NCBI GenBank assembly: GCA_038496675.1
Contig: CM076649.1
Span: 18,840,337-18,904,336, forward strand
Source of the DNA: Rachycentron canadum
Taxonomy: Eukaryota > Chordata > Actinopteri > Carangiformes > Rachycentridae
DNA length: 64,000 bases
Direction: 5' to 3'
Positions within the stretch are counted from its first letter, which is position 1, and each line of letters opens with the position of its first letter. Below the pieces are notes generated by a model. That model did not search any database. It was given only the letters and a program-made list of their open reading frames with translations, and was not told the DNA's origin. A program made the translations under genes and the position numbers. Positions 14,041-27,989 of this stretch are shown here, piece after piece.

Positions 14041-14240
14041 TAAATCATATAAAAGTGGATGTAGACTCTGGGTCTGAAGAGTGAAGTCTTAAACCTTCAT
14101 TCTCTCTAATGACCATCAGGCGGCGACTCCTCTGGTTGTAAAAACAGGTCACGTGACAGCCAAATTACAAACTGGAGGCTCCAACCTAGTTCACAAACCA
14201 ACTGGTTATGTCATAGTGGGCTGACGCTTGGGTGCAACAC
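14041..14240 (-). repeat. Dispersed repeat family A, copy 2 (reverse, centre deleted)
   Basis: This is the reverse complement of the repeat. The tail with the AGACTCTGGGTCTG and AATGACCATCAGG blocks comes first, and the head with ACCAACTGGTTATGTCA comes last. The whole central part of the longer copies is missing, so the two ends are almost joined. Confidence 0.7.
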
Positions 14241-16160
14241 AGCACACCTCTGACCCCACCCAGAGGTCACAGATGAAACGTCTGGAGAGAGTGATGAAAC
14301 ACCGATCTCCAGACTTTGTAACATATTCATATATTTCCTGTCAATTTTTTTCTCATCATTGTGGAAATGTCTTAGAAGCAGCATTTAGGCCATGATGAAA
14401 CACTAAAACACCTCTAAAACCCATTGGAATAGTGATCAGCAGTCAGAAAAGAGACCCACACAACCACAGCATGCAGATAATGACACTGTAGTATAAACTA
14501 GTCTGTTTATGGCTCCACAGAAGCTTGATTTGTTTGGCCCCAGGCAAACATAGGATGGCAGGACAGTGGATGCACTGCAGACAAAAAAAAAAAAACTACT
14601 CTGTTATTATACATTTAATCCATTTTTCTCAGCTCAGCTCCAGGGCAGCTTGGGCTGGTGTTTCCCCAAAAATCAGAGCTGATAGAAAATCTATGAGAGA
14701 GCCTTCTGATTGGCTTTTTATAATCCTACCTGCATCTGCCATTAGCTGCACGTTGCTAATCAAAGACATTGTGTTTACTCTCCACGAAGCAATGATGCTG
14801 CATGTTTTCTGGGATGTGCCACTTCCAGTGGTGTTATTAAACAGGACAGAGCATCATACTTGTTTCATTCACTTCTTCTCCATTTCCCAGCTGCACAGTT
14901 TTTATGCCAGCACAAACTGTGTGTAAAGCAGGGAGACACAAGTACGTAGTCCACCACGTGATGAGCGCAGAGAGACAGATGCTCACATTCATACTGAAAG
15001 GTACTGTAGAGTCTTCTGGCTCAAGAGTGTCTAAAATACTGTCTCAATTTAAATTTCACTTTAGAGGGGTAAGAAAGTTAAAAGCTAAAAGTGTGCAGTG
15101 GGGTTTTGGCTGGCTAAGTGAATAATTGACATAAAAATACACAATTAGTTCTATTTCGTATATATAATCAGGTACCTCTTTGGAACAGAAAAGGTCCCTG
15201 GGTCATATAAAACTTTCTGGTCTTTCAGTTTTAGGAGAATTAGTTGTCAAGCAAGCAGTGCAGAACGTGAGGCTGCCTCCCAGAATTGAGAAGTTATTAT
15301 TAAAAGACTGACATAAACATAGGGCTGTGGGTCTCTGGATCATATCTCTGTCACTAACTTGTGGAAAAAAGTTTTGCCAATATGCTGCTGGTTAGACACA
15401 GCCAGTGTGCTCCAGTACTCCAGGCTGTAGCAGCCCATGCATGATGCATATTGATGAAGAATGAAACAGGCATATCACATACTGCATTTCTGGTATTTGC
15501 AAACCCACTTTCTCATCCTGCTGTGTCTCAATGTGCTCTCTACAGGAAGATGCAGTTAAATGACTTTCTCATTTAAAAAAAGACTTAAAAAGACTTTTTA
15601 AAAAAATGATACTACACCCTTTTGTAATGGATCATTGCTCAAGCATTCTTTGGTGCAGCTGCTCAGGCTTTAGCTATTTCAGATGGGACTATTTGATGTC
15701 TCCCAGAGAAAAAAACATTTTAGATTATATTTAAAAGTGTACAGCAAACTCTTCCTTTTCCTGAGAACAGACTGAACTAGCAGGACCAACAGGCAGACAA
15801 CAGATGATGCTCCAGATTATCATATCTTGATGTTAAGGACGTACTTTGGTCAGTAATAAAAGCTTAGGAAAATATATTACATTAACACTCAGGCACATCT
15901 GATCAGTTTAATTTTAAATGTTGTCTCCTAGGGGGTGCCCTGATGGACAAGTGAATAGGGCACGTACTATGTGGACACACTGAGCCCTGAGCAGGAAGTT
16001 TTTGGAAGGCATTTCAATTACTCATAACACAAAGTTGAGGACTTCTGGTTAACAGCTGAGCTAGTCAGATTGCATGTGCTTTCTTGTAAAGCTCAGATTC
16101 TGTGTCTGGTTTTATTCACAACTACAGCTGGACAGATGCTGTAGCTAACATTCACTAAAC
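14241..16160. other. Non-coding stretch without recognised genes
   Basis: No convincing coding exon, RNA gene or repeat was seen. Frames such as 14,525-14,926 on the plus strand match no family I know and lack exon-like borders. Confidence 0.5.
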
Positions 16161-16715
16161 TTGCACAGTGAAATATGTGAAACTTATTTATTTGGAAGTG
16201 ATGTTGTTTAACATGGAAAAACACCATCAATGTAAACCCAACATGACGTCACTTGCTGGTTTGTGAGCAGCAGTTTTGAAGCCTCCAGTTTTATGATTTG
16301 GTCTTCACCATCTTTTTTAAACCAGAAGAAACCATGGAGCTGAGGAGGAGTGAGGGGTGGATGTGACCTGCTCTGTCCTCTATCCTGATTGTCAGGCAGG
16401 TCGCTGTGTGTGGCTTTATGGTCTGTTTTCCTCTAAATAGACCGTCATTTAAAAAATGAACTGCATGTTGTATTCAAGACTTGAAAGTTGAGACTGAGAC
16501 CATAAACTCATTAGGAAAACGCCCTACTTCTCACTTGATCTAATAAATCAAGTGAGTGGTAGGGCCATTTTCCCATAGACTTCAATACAATCTGACTTCT
16601 ATTTCCAACCAGTGGAGTCGCCCCCTGATGGTCATTATAAAAAATGAAGGTTTAAGGCTCTTCAGCATTGGCTTCACTTTACAGACCCAGAGTCAACGTC
16701 CACTTTTATAAATAG
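16160..16715 (+). repeat. Dispersed repeat family A, copy 3 (near full length)
   Basis: It runs from the CCCAACATGACGTCAC head at about 16,237 through GAGGAGTGAGGGGTGGATG, CTGCTCTGTCCTCTATCCTG and TTGTCAGGCAGGTCGCTG to the tail with GCCCCCTGATGGTCATTA and ACAGACCCAGAGTC. The 16,160-16,212 segment just upstream is also shared with the 28-kb copy (GAAGTGATGTTGTTTA), so the repeated unit is longer than the core. Confidence 0.8.
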
Positions 16716-17926
16716 CCTCTGCTTTCACCGTGAGTGAAATGCATGATGGTCTATATTGCTTGCTTACTGACCATTGACTGTACACTACTTTTCATGATGC
16801 ATTGTGGGATGCTATGAGTACAATATATATGGTATAATAATTCTCCCTGCACTTCTGGACAGCCCTACACAATGGCAAACTCCCTCAGGTAACAACACCC
16901 GAATTGTTGGTTCATTTATACATTTTACACAATGTGTTAATTTAATTTTTATTTCATAATGTTTTCATTTAAAGTCGACCCCTTCTGAGTCGAGTCAGTG
17001 TATTATTACTTGCCCTTCAGTCTTTCCTGTCAGTTTTTATGGTCATGATCCTCATGAAGGGGAGATAAAAGAAAAATGGATATTGATAAGCATTCAAATC
17101 TCCTAAAGTCACCTCTTTTCATTCTGCCTGAAGGAAAATCTTTAATTGATTTTTATTAGGTGCTCACACAGGCCAGGAATTAAATCTGGGTCCTACTTGC
17201 TCTCTACTTCCCACTGTGCCTCCCAAGAACAGCATCACCTCCACAGTGCATTAACTCCTTTTCAACAATAACACTTTAGTCGTGCAAAATATCCATACAA
17301 GAGCTAAGTTTTGCACAGCACCTGGGAAAATAGCCCATTTTTTCTATTATTCTCTCTGCTACCGTTTAGTGCTTAGCTCATCTGTTTATGCAAAACGGTC
17401 ACATCCCAAACAATTTTCTTCCCTACGTGACAAAGCCTGGCGTGAAATGATAAAGTGAGCCCGTCCAAGTGATTTACAGTGTTTTTGAAAAGGCTCAGAG
17501 GAGAGCTGCAGCATCCTGTCTCTTCCCTGTCTGATCCTTTCTCCCCACCGTGCCCCCCTGCTATCTGTTGGCCAGGACACAGCTATTTCCTTCTCTTCAT
17601 TTGTTCCACCACATGACCTTTTCTGTGGCAGTGGGAGGTACTGTGGCTAAAATGCAAACTTTGAATGCAAAGGTTGAATTTCAAGTGCAATTTCTGACAG
17701 ATGAAAATGTAGGAAAAGATTAAGTGTCGACAAATTTTTTTTTATTTGTTAAGAATTATTCTTGTGGATGCTTTTATGCCTGCACAGGTTTGAATGGTTT
17801 CAAACATCCAATAAAAGAAGGTGGCACAACATACTTTGACAAAGTGATTGATGGCATGACATTTAAACAAATGAGGTTTTTGAGCCCTTCAAAGGAAGTT
17901 CTTGACTGAAAAGAATAATAATACAA

Positions 17927-17968
17927 TATTATCTATGAAACAGCAAATCCTGTGTTTCATAGATAATA
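17927..17968. repeat. Perfect 16-bp inverted repeat with 10-base loop
   Basis: The left arm at 17,927-17,942 (TATTATCTATGAAACA) is the exact reverse complement of 17,953-17,968. The stem is AT-rich and too short for a typical pre-microRNA. It may be a trace of a small transposon end or a chance palindrome. Confidence 0.85.
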
Positions 17969-20900
17969 ATAAAATTACTTTCTTGACATTTTTAAACAGA
18001 CCTAAAATGTTTTGAAATTCAGTGTAATTTTTTAAGAAATGAACATCCAACCTTGGTGTGCCTTGTAACCACTGGAGCATCTTTCATTTTTGCTCAATTA
18101 ACCAAACAACACTGAGAATTGTCTGTCTGATCGCATCCTATGCCATCTCTAGCCTAACCCTGCATGTATCTGTGCAGCAGCAGAAGTCGGAAGGGAGGCT
18201 GCCCTTGCAGCTGCACAGGAAACCAGCCGTGGCATCCTGAACCTCGTGACCCCTAGCCACATCTGGCCATCACAACAATAACAACAACAGCCCACTGATA
18301 CTGACTCCAACAACAACTTCACTCTCCAGGGACGCTATGAGGCACCAAAAGGCGATGCATGATGCACACGGCATAACTAAAAGATAACAACAAAGAGTGC
18401 TGTGTCATTGCTGCATTAGAGACTGAAAGTTGTGACATCAGATTTAATAATTAGATAAATCATTGTTATACATCTTGCAACAAAATACCACATCTCCTCT
18501 TCTGTTTATTTTTTTTTTAATGAATGAATGAATTGTAGTGTGTGGTATCACCAAACCTCTGTAAAGACTGGTGTATGGCCATTTAGACATTTATACACAA
18601 CTTGCTGCAAAATAGTGCATAATTAGACATTAGATTTCTTTAACCACCTTAGTAGGTATTGGCACATTGTTGAGTTTTTGCTCTGGGAGATTCCTAAATA
18701 TTCCACTCTGTTATGCAAGATCCCCCTCCCTCCAAGACCATTTGTATAAATCTTTTCAGACATCTGACCATTGAAATTGGCTCACCTCTTTGAAAAGCAA
18801 CTTCAGATATGAGCAATGTGATAAAAGGTGTGGGCTAAAAGTGCCGAGCTTTAATTAAATCCATTAACTTGTAAGAAGTGTTTTGTATTGGCCATAGTTC
18901 ATGAGTTGTAAGTCCACAAAAATAGCCTACGTGCAGTCTGCAGTTTGATCGAAGTCTGTGTTTCTGAGCACAAAACAGCCAAAAGAACAGGACATTTGGC
19001 CCAAGTGTAATTTAGAGGACAAACATTTCACTGGCCTTGAAAAAATAGACTTCACATCTAGGTTATTTTTTGGGCTTTTGCTGCCTTTGAAAGCTGCAGT
19101 GTGAGAGAGGCTGGAAAGTTGGGGAGAAATATCCAGAAAAGGGCCACAGGGTGGATTCAAATCCAGCCCACTGCAGCAGGGACAAAGCCTTAATGGTATG
19201 CGCACTACTAGGTGAGTCACCAAGGCACCTAAACAATCACTCTACTTTTAAACCTCTCTTATAACAACGTTATCTTGATAAATGATCTTGGTTGTGTCCC
19301 CCTACTTGCCCTTTGTGACTATTCAAGAGTCTAGACTTCTTTAAGGAGTGGACAGCTGCATATCTGCATTGTCTCGATTGTCTTGTACATAAGGGCTTTA
19401 TTGTTAGCACTCACTGATAAAGGCATGTGAATGAAATGATGTCCTGATAGAATATGAGGTTCTAGGTACTTTTTGATGGTGTTCTACCTTTTTTGCTTTT
19501 GAAATGATAGGATTTTTGAGGAATGTGCTTGTTTCCATATTTTAGGTCACTGAAGTGACATTGTTACTCCATCACAGTCGAAATTAAGACATCAGGTTCT
19601 GGGAAAATCTACAATTTGAGGTGCAGTGATGCTGCAGAGTTTGTTAGTTAGCAGTTAGCAGTGTAGCTGTCAACATACAGCACATTATATGACAGGCTGT
19701 TTGTCAGCAAATAAATGCTATGACCGATCAAGACCGAAGTTCCTTCATCTCCCCTGAGCTTTAACTACAGTCCAGACAATGAGCCAGGAAAGGTGAATAA
19801 CACTGAGGCTGAAAATACTAGAGTCACTACACTCTACACTTCACTCCACTACCACAGTCTCCAATTGTATCACATCAGTCAATTACAATGCCACAATGAA
19901 AATATTTATAATGTTTGAAACTTTTTTTTTAATTTACCATTTTACCTTGAAATTCAAGTCAAAGTTGATGCACATCTAAAATATAACTATTTCTTTGAAA
20001 TGGTTAGGCAGTCTCTTATTACAAACATCATCAAACTTTACATCATCATCAAAGAATATATTCGATATAGACAAAAAACAAAGATATTGTATAAAGTGAG
20101 TGAACAACAAAGTGCACTCTGTTCTGAGAAACTGTATTATTGTATTATTTCTGTTCAGCATATACACTTGAGGATACTGTCTACCCTGTGTGTACTGAGT
20201 GGCTGATGGGTGAAAATTAATGGTCTGATGATTCATGTATTGGCAAAAACCTCAAAAGCAGCTCGATCCCCAGTAAGTGTGCACACACCCTGCTGCACAC
20301 AAGCTCAAATGAACTATATGTCCTTCTAAGTGTTTCTTCTTCATGTACTTTGCTCCCACAGGTACTGATTCACATCATGAACTCGGTGGTAATTTTGAAT
20401 GTAATAGATGTCATAATTATATTGATTTAAAGTTTATTAGAAGCGCTCTCATTTGAACCATTGTCAGACATAGATTTCTTTCACACATCTGAATTGAGGG
20501 GAAAGAGACATTTGAAGGGTCTCAATAGCATTTGAAGGTACAAGTTTCTGCTGCATTCACTATTTTTACTTTTCAAAATACACTTTAAGCTGTCATTATG
20601 GTAATGTGTTATATATATATTCACTATTATTTTGTCAACATTAGCAGTGGAGCTGTGTCTCTGTCCACCCTGCAAATGTAGACCCATTATTTGTTGTCTT
20701 TTTAGCTCTGTTTCAGTCTCAAACTCCTCCATGGAAAATATCTTATTGTTAATGATGCTCACCCGGTAGTTGTGAACTTTGTCTGGAGCTGGGTACAAGT
20801 GTACACTGGAATTTTTTTGTACTATAAACAACAGTTTGTGGGCCAAAACAGTGAGCTAATATAGTGTTAAGAGGTTCTGCATTTGGGTGATAATTTTCTG

Positions 20901-22418
20901 TGGGTTCACCATTATTGTTCTAACATTACATTTGAACTCCGGTTTATATAAAAATATTGATTGGTGCAGCTTTATGTTTGGCTTTAGGTGAACTCAGCAT
21001 CTATACCAGACTCACCAATGTATCTTTATACACCATTAAACACATATTATAAAAACTGGAAACCATCAGCTCAAAAGTAATGGGGTGCATGCAAGCCACA
21101 GTCCTTGAACAGTTTTCCTTCAATAGATTAGATTGCAAAAATGCTTAGATTTGATCATAGCTCAGGAAACAAGGAAGAGCTTTTGTTTATATCCACAGTA
21201 TATCAGCATTGTTTTTAAAAAAAAGTTTCCACTCCATTTCACTACCACAGGAGATAAATAGGGCACAGCAGAGTGTCTAATATCAAGGATCAAAAGCCAT
21301 ACATGTCTTACAGTTGGCTAAAAAGGCCTTAATGTGGGTGCTATTGAGCATGAAGCCCTGTGGCCACAGGAAAGCCCCTGCTCTGCCTCCCTTTCTGCAA
21401 AAACTCAAACAGATTTCAAAGATCATTGAACTTCAACACACACGATAAATGGATGAAATAACTGCAAAAACCCTGGATACAAAAGTATCTCCCACCTTCA
21501 TCATGCTGCTTCACTGGGCTTACAAGGCAGCATTTGCAGGAATAGAGCTCCATCAGTCAAGCAGAGGTTAAAAAGTCACCGGCTCATGAGTTGACCCGTC
21601 ATTCGCTCTCTTGCTGTCTGAACTCTGCTCACTCCGCTCAAAATTCATCTGTACCACCACTTTTACATTACAATAACATTGATTTTAAAAGGCATTTTAC
21701 ACACATTTTAAAATGATATATGACATTGTATTGCAGTAGTTGTAGTTGTATTCCATGTACTTCCAGTGCAGTTATCTATGGAAATAATTTTACAGCTTGC
21801 AGTATTTTGGCCATGGAGGGAAGACTAACAGTGTATGAAGCAGAAGGCATGGATGGGTGCCCAGGTCCCACAGCTGCATGGCGCTGGGGCACAGACAGCC
21901 CTTCTCTCTGGGGCACATTGCGCCTTTTATGCCCAACACACTGAACCATTGATCTGAGGCTCCCTCATGTCCGCTGCACCGACACAGCTCAGGTCAGCAC
22001 AGACTCCAGCAGGACTCGGTCGACACAATATCTGACAACATCTCACATGCAGACATTCATTTGATTAACAGCCCTGTCAGCCATGAGGCAAAATGCTAAT
22101 TTATAAGTTACTGTTGACTTGCCATCATCAAATATATATATTTGATCAAATGAACCAAATTCAGCAACATTCATGCACGGATAAATAAATTCTGTACACC
22201 CATGAATAAGTTTTGTTTTGTTGTGACATTAGCTGTCTCTAGCTAGTAACATAAACACAGATGTGTGTGTTTGTGTGATAGCTCAGACTGTAAAGCTCTA
22301 TTATCTATATTTTATATTCACAAAGGCAAAACAAACCCCTCAGATAATAATCAACCAACAAACAAAGTCACTAGATGAATGCTATGTGCTGCATATCTTC
22401 TGGATATATATACTGTAT

Positions 22419-22478
22419 GAACTCAGGTGTATGTGTGTGAGTGTGTATACACTCAGGTGTATATATATACCTGAGTTC
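22419..22478. repeat. Inverted repeat around ACTCAGGT units
   Basis: The motif ACTCAGGT occurs at 22,421 and 22,451 on the plus strand and in reverse at 22,469-22,476, with GT/TA-rich spacers between. The outer pair gives arms GAACTCAGGT and its complement; the inner pair gives a nearly continuous 26-bp palindrome. Confidence 0.75.
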
Positions 22479-24414
22479 AGAATTTATTTACATTGGAGTG
22501 ATGGAAGACAGGCCCCTCAAGTGGCCAACGATCTGTTAAAACAGTGTTAAGTTATATCATTTGAGCTTGTATTATTATTGTGTCACTGCTGGGACAGGAT
22601 AAGCACAAATTAGTTGCTCAGGTTGACACATTTTGAACTTTTGGTGTTATGTCCCATGTTTCTTTACATTGTTTGCATTGACTTTATATACAGAGTTTGT
22701 TAGAACATAAGACAACCTAAGCCACCATAAACTACTGATCATACCAGACTAAGTGTGGCTATAGCAGCAAAACCCCCGGGTGGCCTGGTGTATGAACTTA
22801 AATTTAGTTTGTTAGAAAGTATTATTTCTACTTTGAAAAGTTACATCTCATAGGACCAAGTGTGTTGCAAAGCAGCATAATTCACAGCCTTGTAACCACA
22901 TCATGGATTAAAAATAAAAATATTATTTACAACAGTTTTTCAGAAAATCCATGTTAATTGATGTCTGCATAACTATTTATAAGTCTATTTAAAGTTTATA
23001 TGGCAAACTATCAAATTTGAAAGTTAGTCAATTCTCCACAGGACATGCGTTTCCGATTGAAAAAAAAAAAAAATCAATCCACCCCCCACCAGCCTCTCTT
23101 TCGTTATGTCTCTCCCTGAGTGGTCAGCTATTACTCTGCTGGCCCAGAGTTGGCTGATTGATATTCATGGCACTTCTCTGCTGGCTGATACACTGACCAG
23201 TCTACAACCTCAGTGGGAGGAAGCCTGTCAATACGAGGCTGGGGCTCTTTTATGATTCTGGAAAGTAACTTTTCTAATTCCACTATTGGCTGTACTGCAG
23301 TACAATCACCAACGTCTGAGTGCTTGGACTTAGGAAGCTTTAATTTAGATCATCAACAACTGAGTTTTCCATCGGATTCATTCAGTGTCTGATGATGTTT
23401 TAAACTAATGAAAGTGAGATCTACTCACATTTAGTTCATTCTGATTTACAGCCACTGCCGAGAGAAAAACAGAATATCTCTTCATCTATATACTATATAT
23501 GTGCTAATGTGACACAACAGCAAGTACAGTAAGTAATAAAATATTAACTGACCTACATGGTGCAAGAGCAGAGCAACATGCATTTTAAATATAGATGAAC
23601 ATATGTGCATTATAGACTCACACTGGTGTTACATGTTAGCGACTAAAGAGACATTTTATTGCAGAATTATTTCAGGACCCTATCCACCATCTAGCTCAGT
23701 GCTTTCCAAACTGGCTGCCATTAAAGCCAGGCCAAGGCCTATCTCCATCTTTTAACTGAACATTTCTTCATGTTTACATTCGCAATATATTTCCACGTTA
23801 CTTTTCAAATGTCATAAAAACAACAAATAAACATCATTGTATCAAAAGTATGTCAAGTACACAGTCAGGCTGCAGCTACTGACGATGGCTCATGGTTGTC
23901 ATCGTCACACAACACATATCTCCATCACTCAAATTTTCCAGATGCAACAAAAGGTCAGAAGTAACGTGACTGATGATGAGTTTGTTGCTGTGAGCAGAGG
24001 CGATGCATCAAAGTCTTCAACAACATCTGAGACAACAACAAGTACAATTAGACCGCACTGCGAGAATTTATAGATTTTTTTTTGGGGGGGGGGGGGGTGT
24101 AGCCATCCCACACCTGAATGACTCATTTGCAGTGGGAGAGTGGTCGAGAGGCACTTCAATTCAAAACAATCTTCTGTAGCCAGACAATGTATGGAAGATG
24201 TGACTGTGTGAGAAACAGAATCGATACATGATGTCGTGTTTTTGAATCCTTCAATGAAAAAGTAAACAAGTGCTGCGGTTTCCAATCGTTAGCATCCATG
24301 TGAATGTGCAATAAAGCGGGGTCACGGTGTTCTGTATGTAGATAAAACACTGATATGACTATTCACTGAAAGTCTTTGTGTTGAAGATTTTTACTTGTGA
24401 TCAGTCTGTTGGTC

Positions 24415-24905
24415 CACACAGAAATATCTTGACAGTTACTGGATGGATTACCATTAAATGTGGTATAGATAACCATGGTCTGCAGATATCTCAGGACCTC
24501 TAGTGCCAGCATGAGGTTGACATTTGCAGCCCTTAGCGAAATGTCTGAGCAACTATTGGATGGACGTCCATGAAAGAGAGAGAGATGTTCACGAGAGATG
24601 AGAGGTTCAAATCACCCAGAGAGTCAGCATCTTATTTACTTTTCCTCCAGCACCAAGAAAGTTAAAAATGTGATTTGTCCAATATTTAGATTTATAACCA
24701 AATATGTGCACGAATAATGCCATCAGTGACACTTTATCTTTAGTGCTAATTCTCTACTACTCTTTGCTAGACACTGAACTAAGATGGCAAACATGACAGA
24801 CATTTCACCAACTAAAAATGGGCATGAAATCATTGTATTTGTGAGCATGTTAGCAATTCGCTCAGCCTCACAGAGCTGCTAGCGTGGCTGCAGACTCTAG
24901 CTGGC
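24415..24905. mobile_element. Widespread teleost dispersed repeat
   Basis: From TTGACAGTTACTGGATGGATTACC, through AATTTGTCCAATA-like, ACTAAGATGGCAAACATG and GTGAGCATGTTAGCA blocks, to CAGCCTCACAGAGCTGCTAGCGTGG. This order of motifs belongs to a very common interspersed repeat that I recognise from many fish genomes. It carries no open frame of note. I recall the pattern rather than a formal family name, so its class is left open. Confidence 0.7.
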
Positions 24906-27900
24906 ATCTTTGGGCTTCACTGGGGCTGGAACAGAGAAAAATGTCCCAGTGTGTGTATAGTCAGGAAATTAAGCTTTGAAGCATGAAAAATCAAAGAGAT
25001 AACAGAGCCATTCATTTATGTTAAACCTGTCCCTTTGGCATCTTGTTGTTACATGATGTGTGTATTTTACCGATGCCTCATTTGAGGATACAGCTGAAAT
25101 GAATTCTCACTGTCATTTGGAGTCATTTACATAAGAGGTTACCAGAGGAGACATGCAAGCAGCAAACTGCACATTTAACCATTACCCAACGTGCACCTCC
25201 ACCCGTAGGTTCATGTATAACTCACACAGCTCATTACACAGTGGAATTAAATGAAATCATATCATCTGTCAGTTTCATTGGTGCTAAATTAATCATGCAG
25301 CCACATGTGGAAATCTTCTATGACAGATGAGGTGTCTGTGTCACATCCCTGCAGTGAGTAAGATTTATACTGGACACACAATTACATATAAGCTGTGATC
25401 CTCTAGGAGTTTGTGTAAATGTAAGACCTGAACTGAATAAAAAACATACAGGCTACTGTTGCTAATAGAAAATACTGTCTTGGCAGCATGTCCCTGAGGC
25501 TCTTCCATCCTTCAGGGTAAGAGAAAAGATTTTGCCCACAGTGTGACTACAAGGTGCTCAGGCCATCTGTGTCTTCCCATCATTTGACTGGCAGAGCATT
25601 TCCAATGTCCTTGGTTTACCTTTAGGTTACATGAGTTGATGGAAATTAAAGCTTTGTTCAAAGGAAAACATAAATATGCTAAATATTTTCATTTTCTTTT
25701 AAAATGAGCTAGATGAGCTGTCAATATTTCCCTTTGTGAAACCCTCAATACAACAGAAACCTGATAATCCACTTTATTTGTTTATTTATTTCAACATATT
25801 GATTGAATGTTTTTCATGTCTGCATATTTAGTCCTCTGTTGGTTCACTGATTATATTACAACTGGGTGAGTGAGCAAACAGGTTTGTAAAGTTTGTAAAG
25901 GAGCCAGAGTTTTGCATCCAGTCCCTGCTCCTCTCTGTATTTATATATGGGACAATGTATCAGTATTAAAAATTCATCAATTTGAAAATTGAATCAATAA
26001 AACACTTCCTATTCTTTGTCAGCAGCTGTAGCTAATGCACGATGATAATGTCACATGGTTGAGTCGCGGAGCTGCACTTTGCAAAAAGTCGTTCAAAGAA
26101 ATCAGAAGGTTGGGTTTGCTAATTATTATCATTATTACCTCAAAGACTTTGCTGGAATTGTTTGTGGGCTGTGCAGTGACTGAAATTGTTCAAAATTAAG
26201 TAATAAGATGAGAATAAATATAGCTTTATAAAAAAAAAGAAAATATCATATAACCACAACAGTATGAAATAAAAGCATCAACTTTTACCACAAGGTTCTA
26301 TCTGTCAGTTACCACAAATAGACAGAGCTTTGGATCTTGATGCTCCACTCTGGCCACAATACGCCTCCACTGTCACTGAAGTGTCCGTTCACTGGCAGAA
26401 ATCTTTACTGTCATACTGCAAAAATAATTATTAATACTGGTAAACACTAATGTAATTTTGGAGGTGAAAATAGCATTTAAAAGTATGCATTGCTATGTTT
26501 ATTAATAATAAAAGAACATTTTAAAGAGCAGTGTGGTGGGTCTGAAGACCATGAAATCAGCCACACTGATAACACACTGTATTAGAAATAATTATTTCTA
26601 TTTGCTTATATGAAGCTGGACATCCAAGCAGTTGCGCTGCCATTCAAGTTGATGCCACGTCCCACGTCTGTACCTTGACACAAGTACTGCCTTCAGCCTC
26701 AGGGGGGCAGGAGTGCAACACCGCTGCACATTTTAAACATGCAAATCAACACAGATTCAGGAGACACATCAGTAGGAAAATAACTGCAGTAGCTTAGCAG
26801 AAGGGAGACAGATCAATATTCTAAATGTTTTTTTCCTGTGTGCTACAGAATAGTAGATTTTTTAAAAACCTGTTCAGTCAAATTGATAAACAATATTTAA
26901 AAGGTCAGATGAAAATGCCAGCATTGAATTTCAGTGATTGTACAAATTCAGTTGTTGCTTCTACAAACCTCACAGTCATCCCACTGTTCTCTGGGGTGTC
27001 GGTGTGAAGGCGGACAGGTTGACTTAAACGCACTGGGAACAACAAAAAAGGAAAAAGGGCTCTTTGTTGTAAGTCTGAGTTGATGCAGCCTGGAGGCAGG
27101 AGCAGGGGAGAATTTGACGATAACACTGAACTCTGTTTGAACTCAGACTACACTTGTGCTCACTGTAGTGAGCTGCAGAGCATCTCCGGCCTGTGTCATC
27201 CCTCATAGGTGTACACAATGCTTTTTTTTGTGTGTGTCGGCAGCCACGAGGCTTTACGATGCTGCGTGTCCAAAGGGCCTTGATGAGTAAGAGAGGTCTG
27301 AGATACAGTCTTTGGATTAACTGACCTGCTCCACAAACACTGCGTTTGAATCAGTGTCTGGATGATATTTCGATTTCTGCATGTGGAAAGAAATGACACA
27401 TATGACACATCTTATCCCATGCCCCGATGCCTTGTGGGTGATAAATAATAAGCGTGCATTTTTTTCGATCACATCACATTATAACTCAGACCTGGAGCGA
27501 TCACAGCACCTCTGAACCTCATTTATGATACGGTGTATTTACAGTTGGACAGAGCCAGGCTCGCTTACATCTTTATGCAAAGCTAATGTAACCACCTGAT
27601 GGTTGAAGCTTCATATTTAACAGACAGAAAGAACAGAAAAATACTCAAAAAAAGCAAATGAAAACTATTCTAAACATTTAATAAATGGTTTGTAACACAC
27701 TATAGGCCTCTGTAGTGTATATCAATGTACAGCATTTGCAACACTTATAACTTCTCCTATGAAGAGATATTTTAGTGTTTTACGATATAGTTCATTATCT
27801 GTAATGAAGCCTCCACTGATGGATGACAAATATAATAAACACTTCTGCCTACAACTTTCTAATCTTTTATGAGCCACTTAACAAATGAATAAAGAGACAA

Positions 27901-27980
27901 TAATGCTAGATTGTGGCTCAAGGTAAAGCTTTATCATAAATTAAGCTGAGTTTTATACAGATGTAAGATTTTGATCCTAG
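24906..27980. other. Non-coding stretch without recognised genes
   Basis: No gene or repeat family is recognised. The 25,080-25,350 part is free of simple repeats and has ATTA-rich blocks (around AAATTAATCATGCAG), which could mark a conserved non-coding element. That is a guess from composition. Confidence 0.45.
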
Positions 27981-27989
27981 TTCTTCCAC

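Larger units (their letters stand above)
16716..24410. other. Non-coding stretch without recognised genes
   Basis: AT-rich DNA with many short frames, none matching a family I know. It includes two small inverted repeats (17,927-17,968 and 22,419-22,478), a short poly-A run at about 23,060, and a 14-G run at 24,084-24,097. No tRNA-like cloverleaf or known microRNA seed was noticed. Confidence 0.5.

Noticed and set aside
17927..17968. MicroRNA precursor
   Set aside because: The stem is only 16 bp with a 10-base loop; too short for a pre-miRNA, and no known mature sequence.
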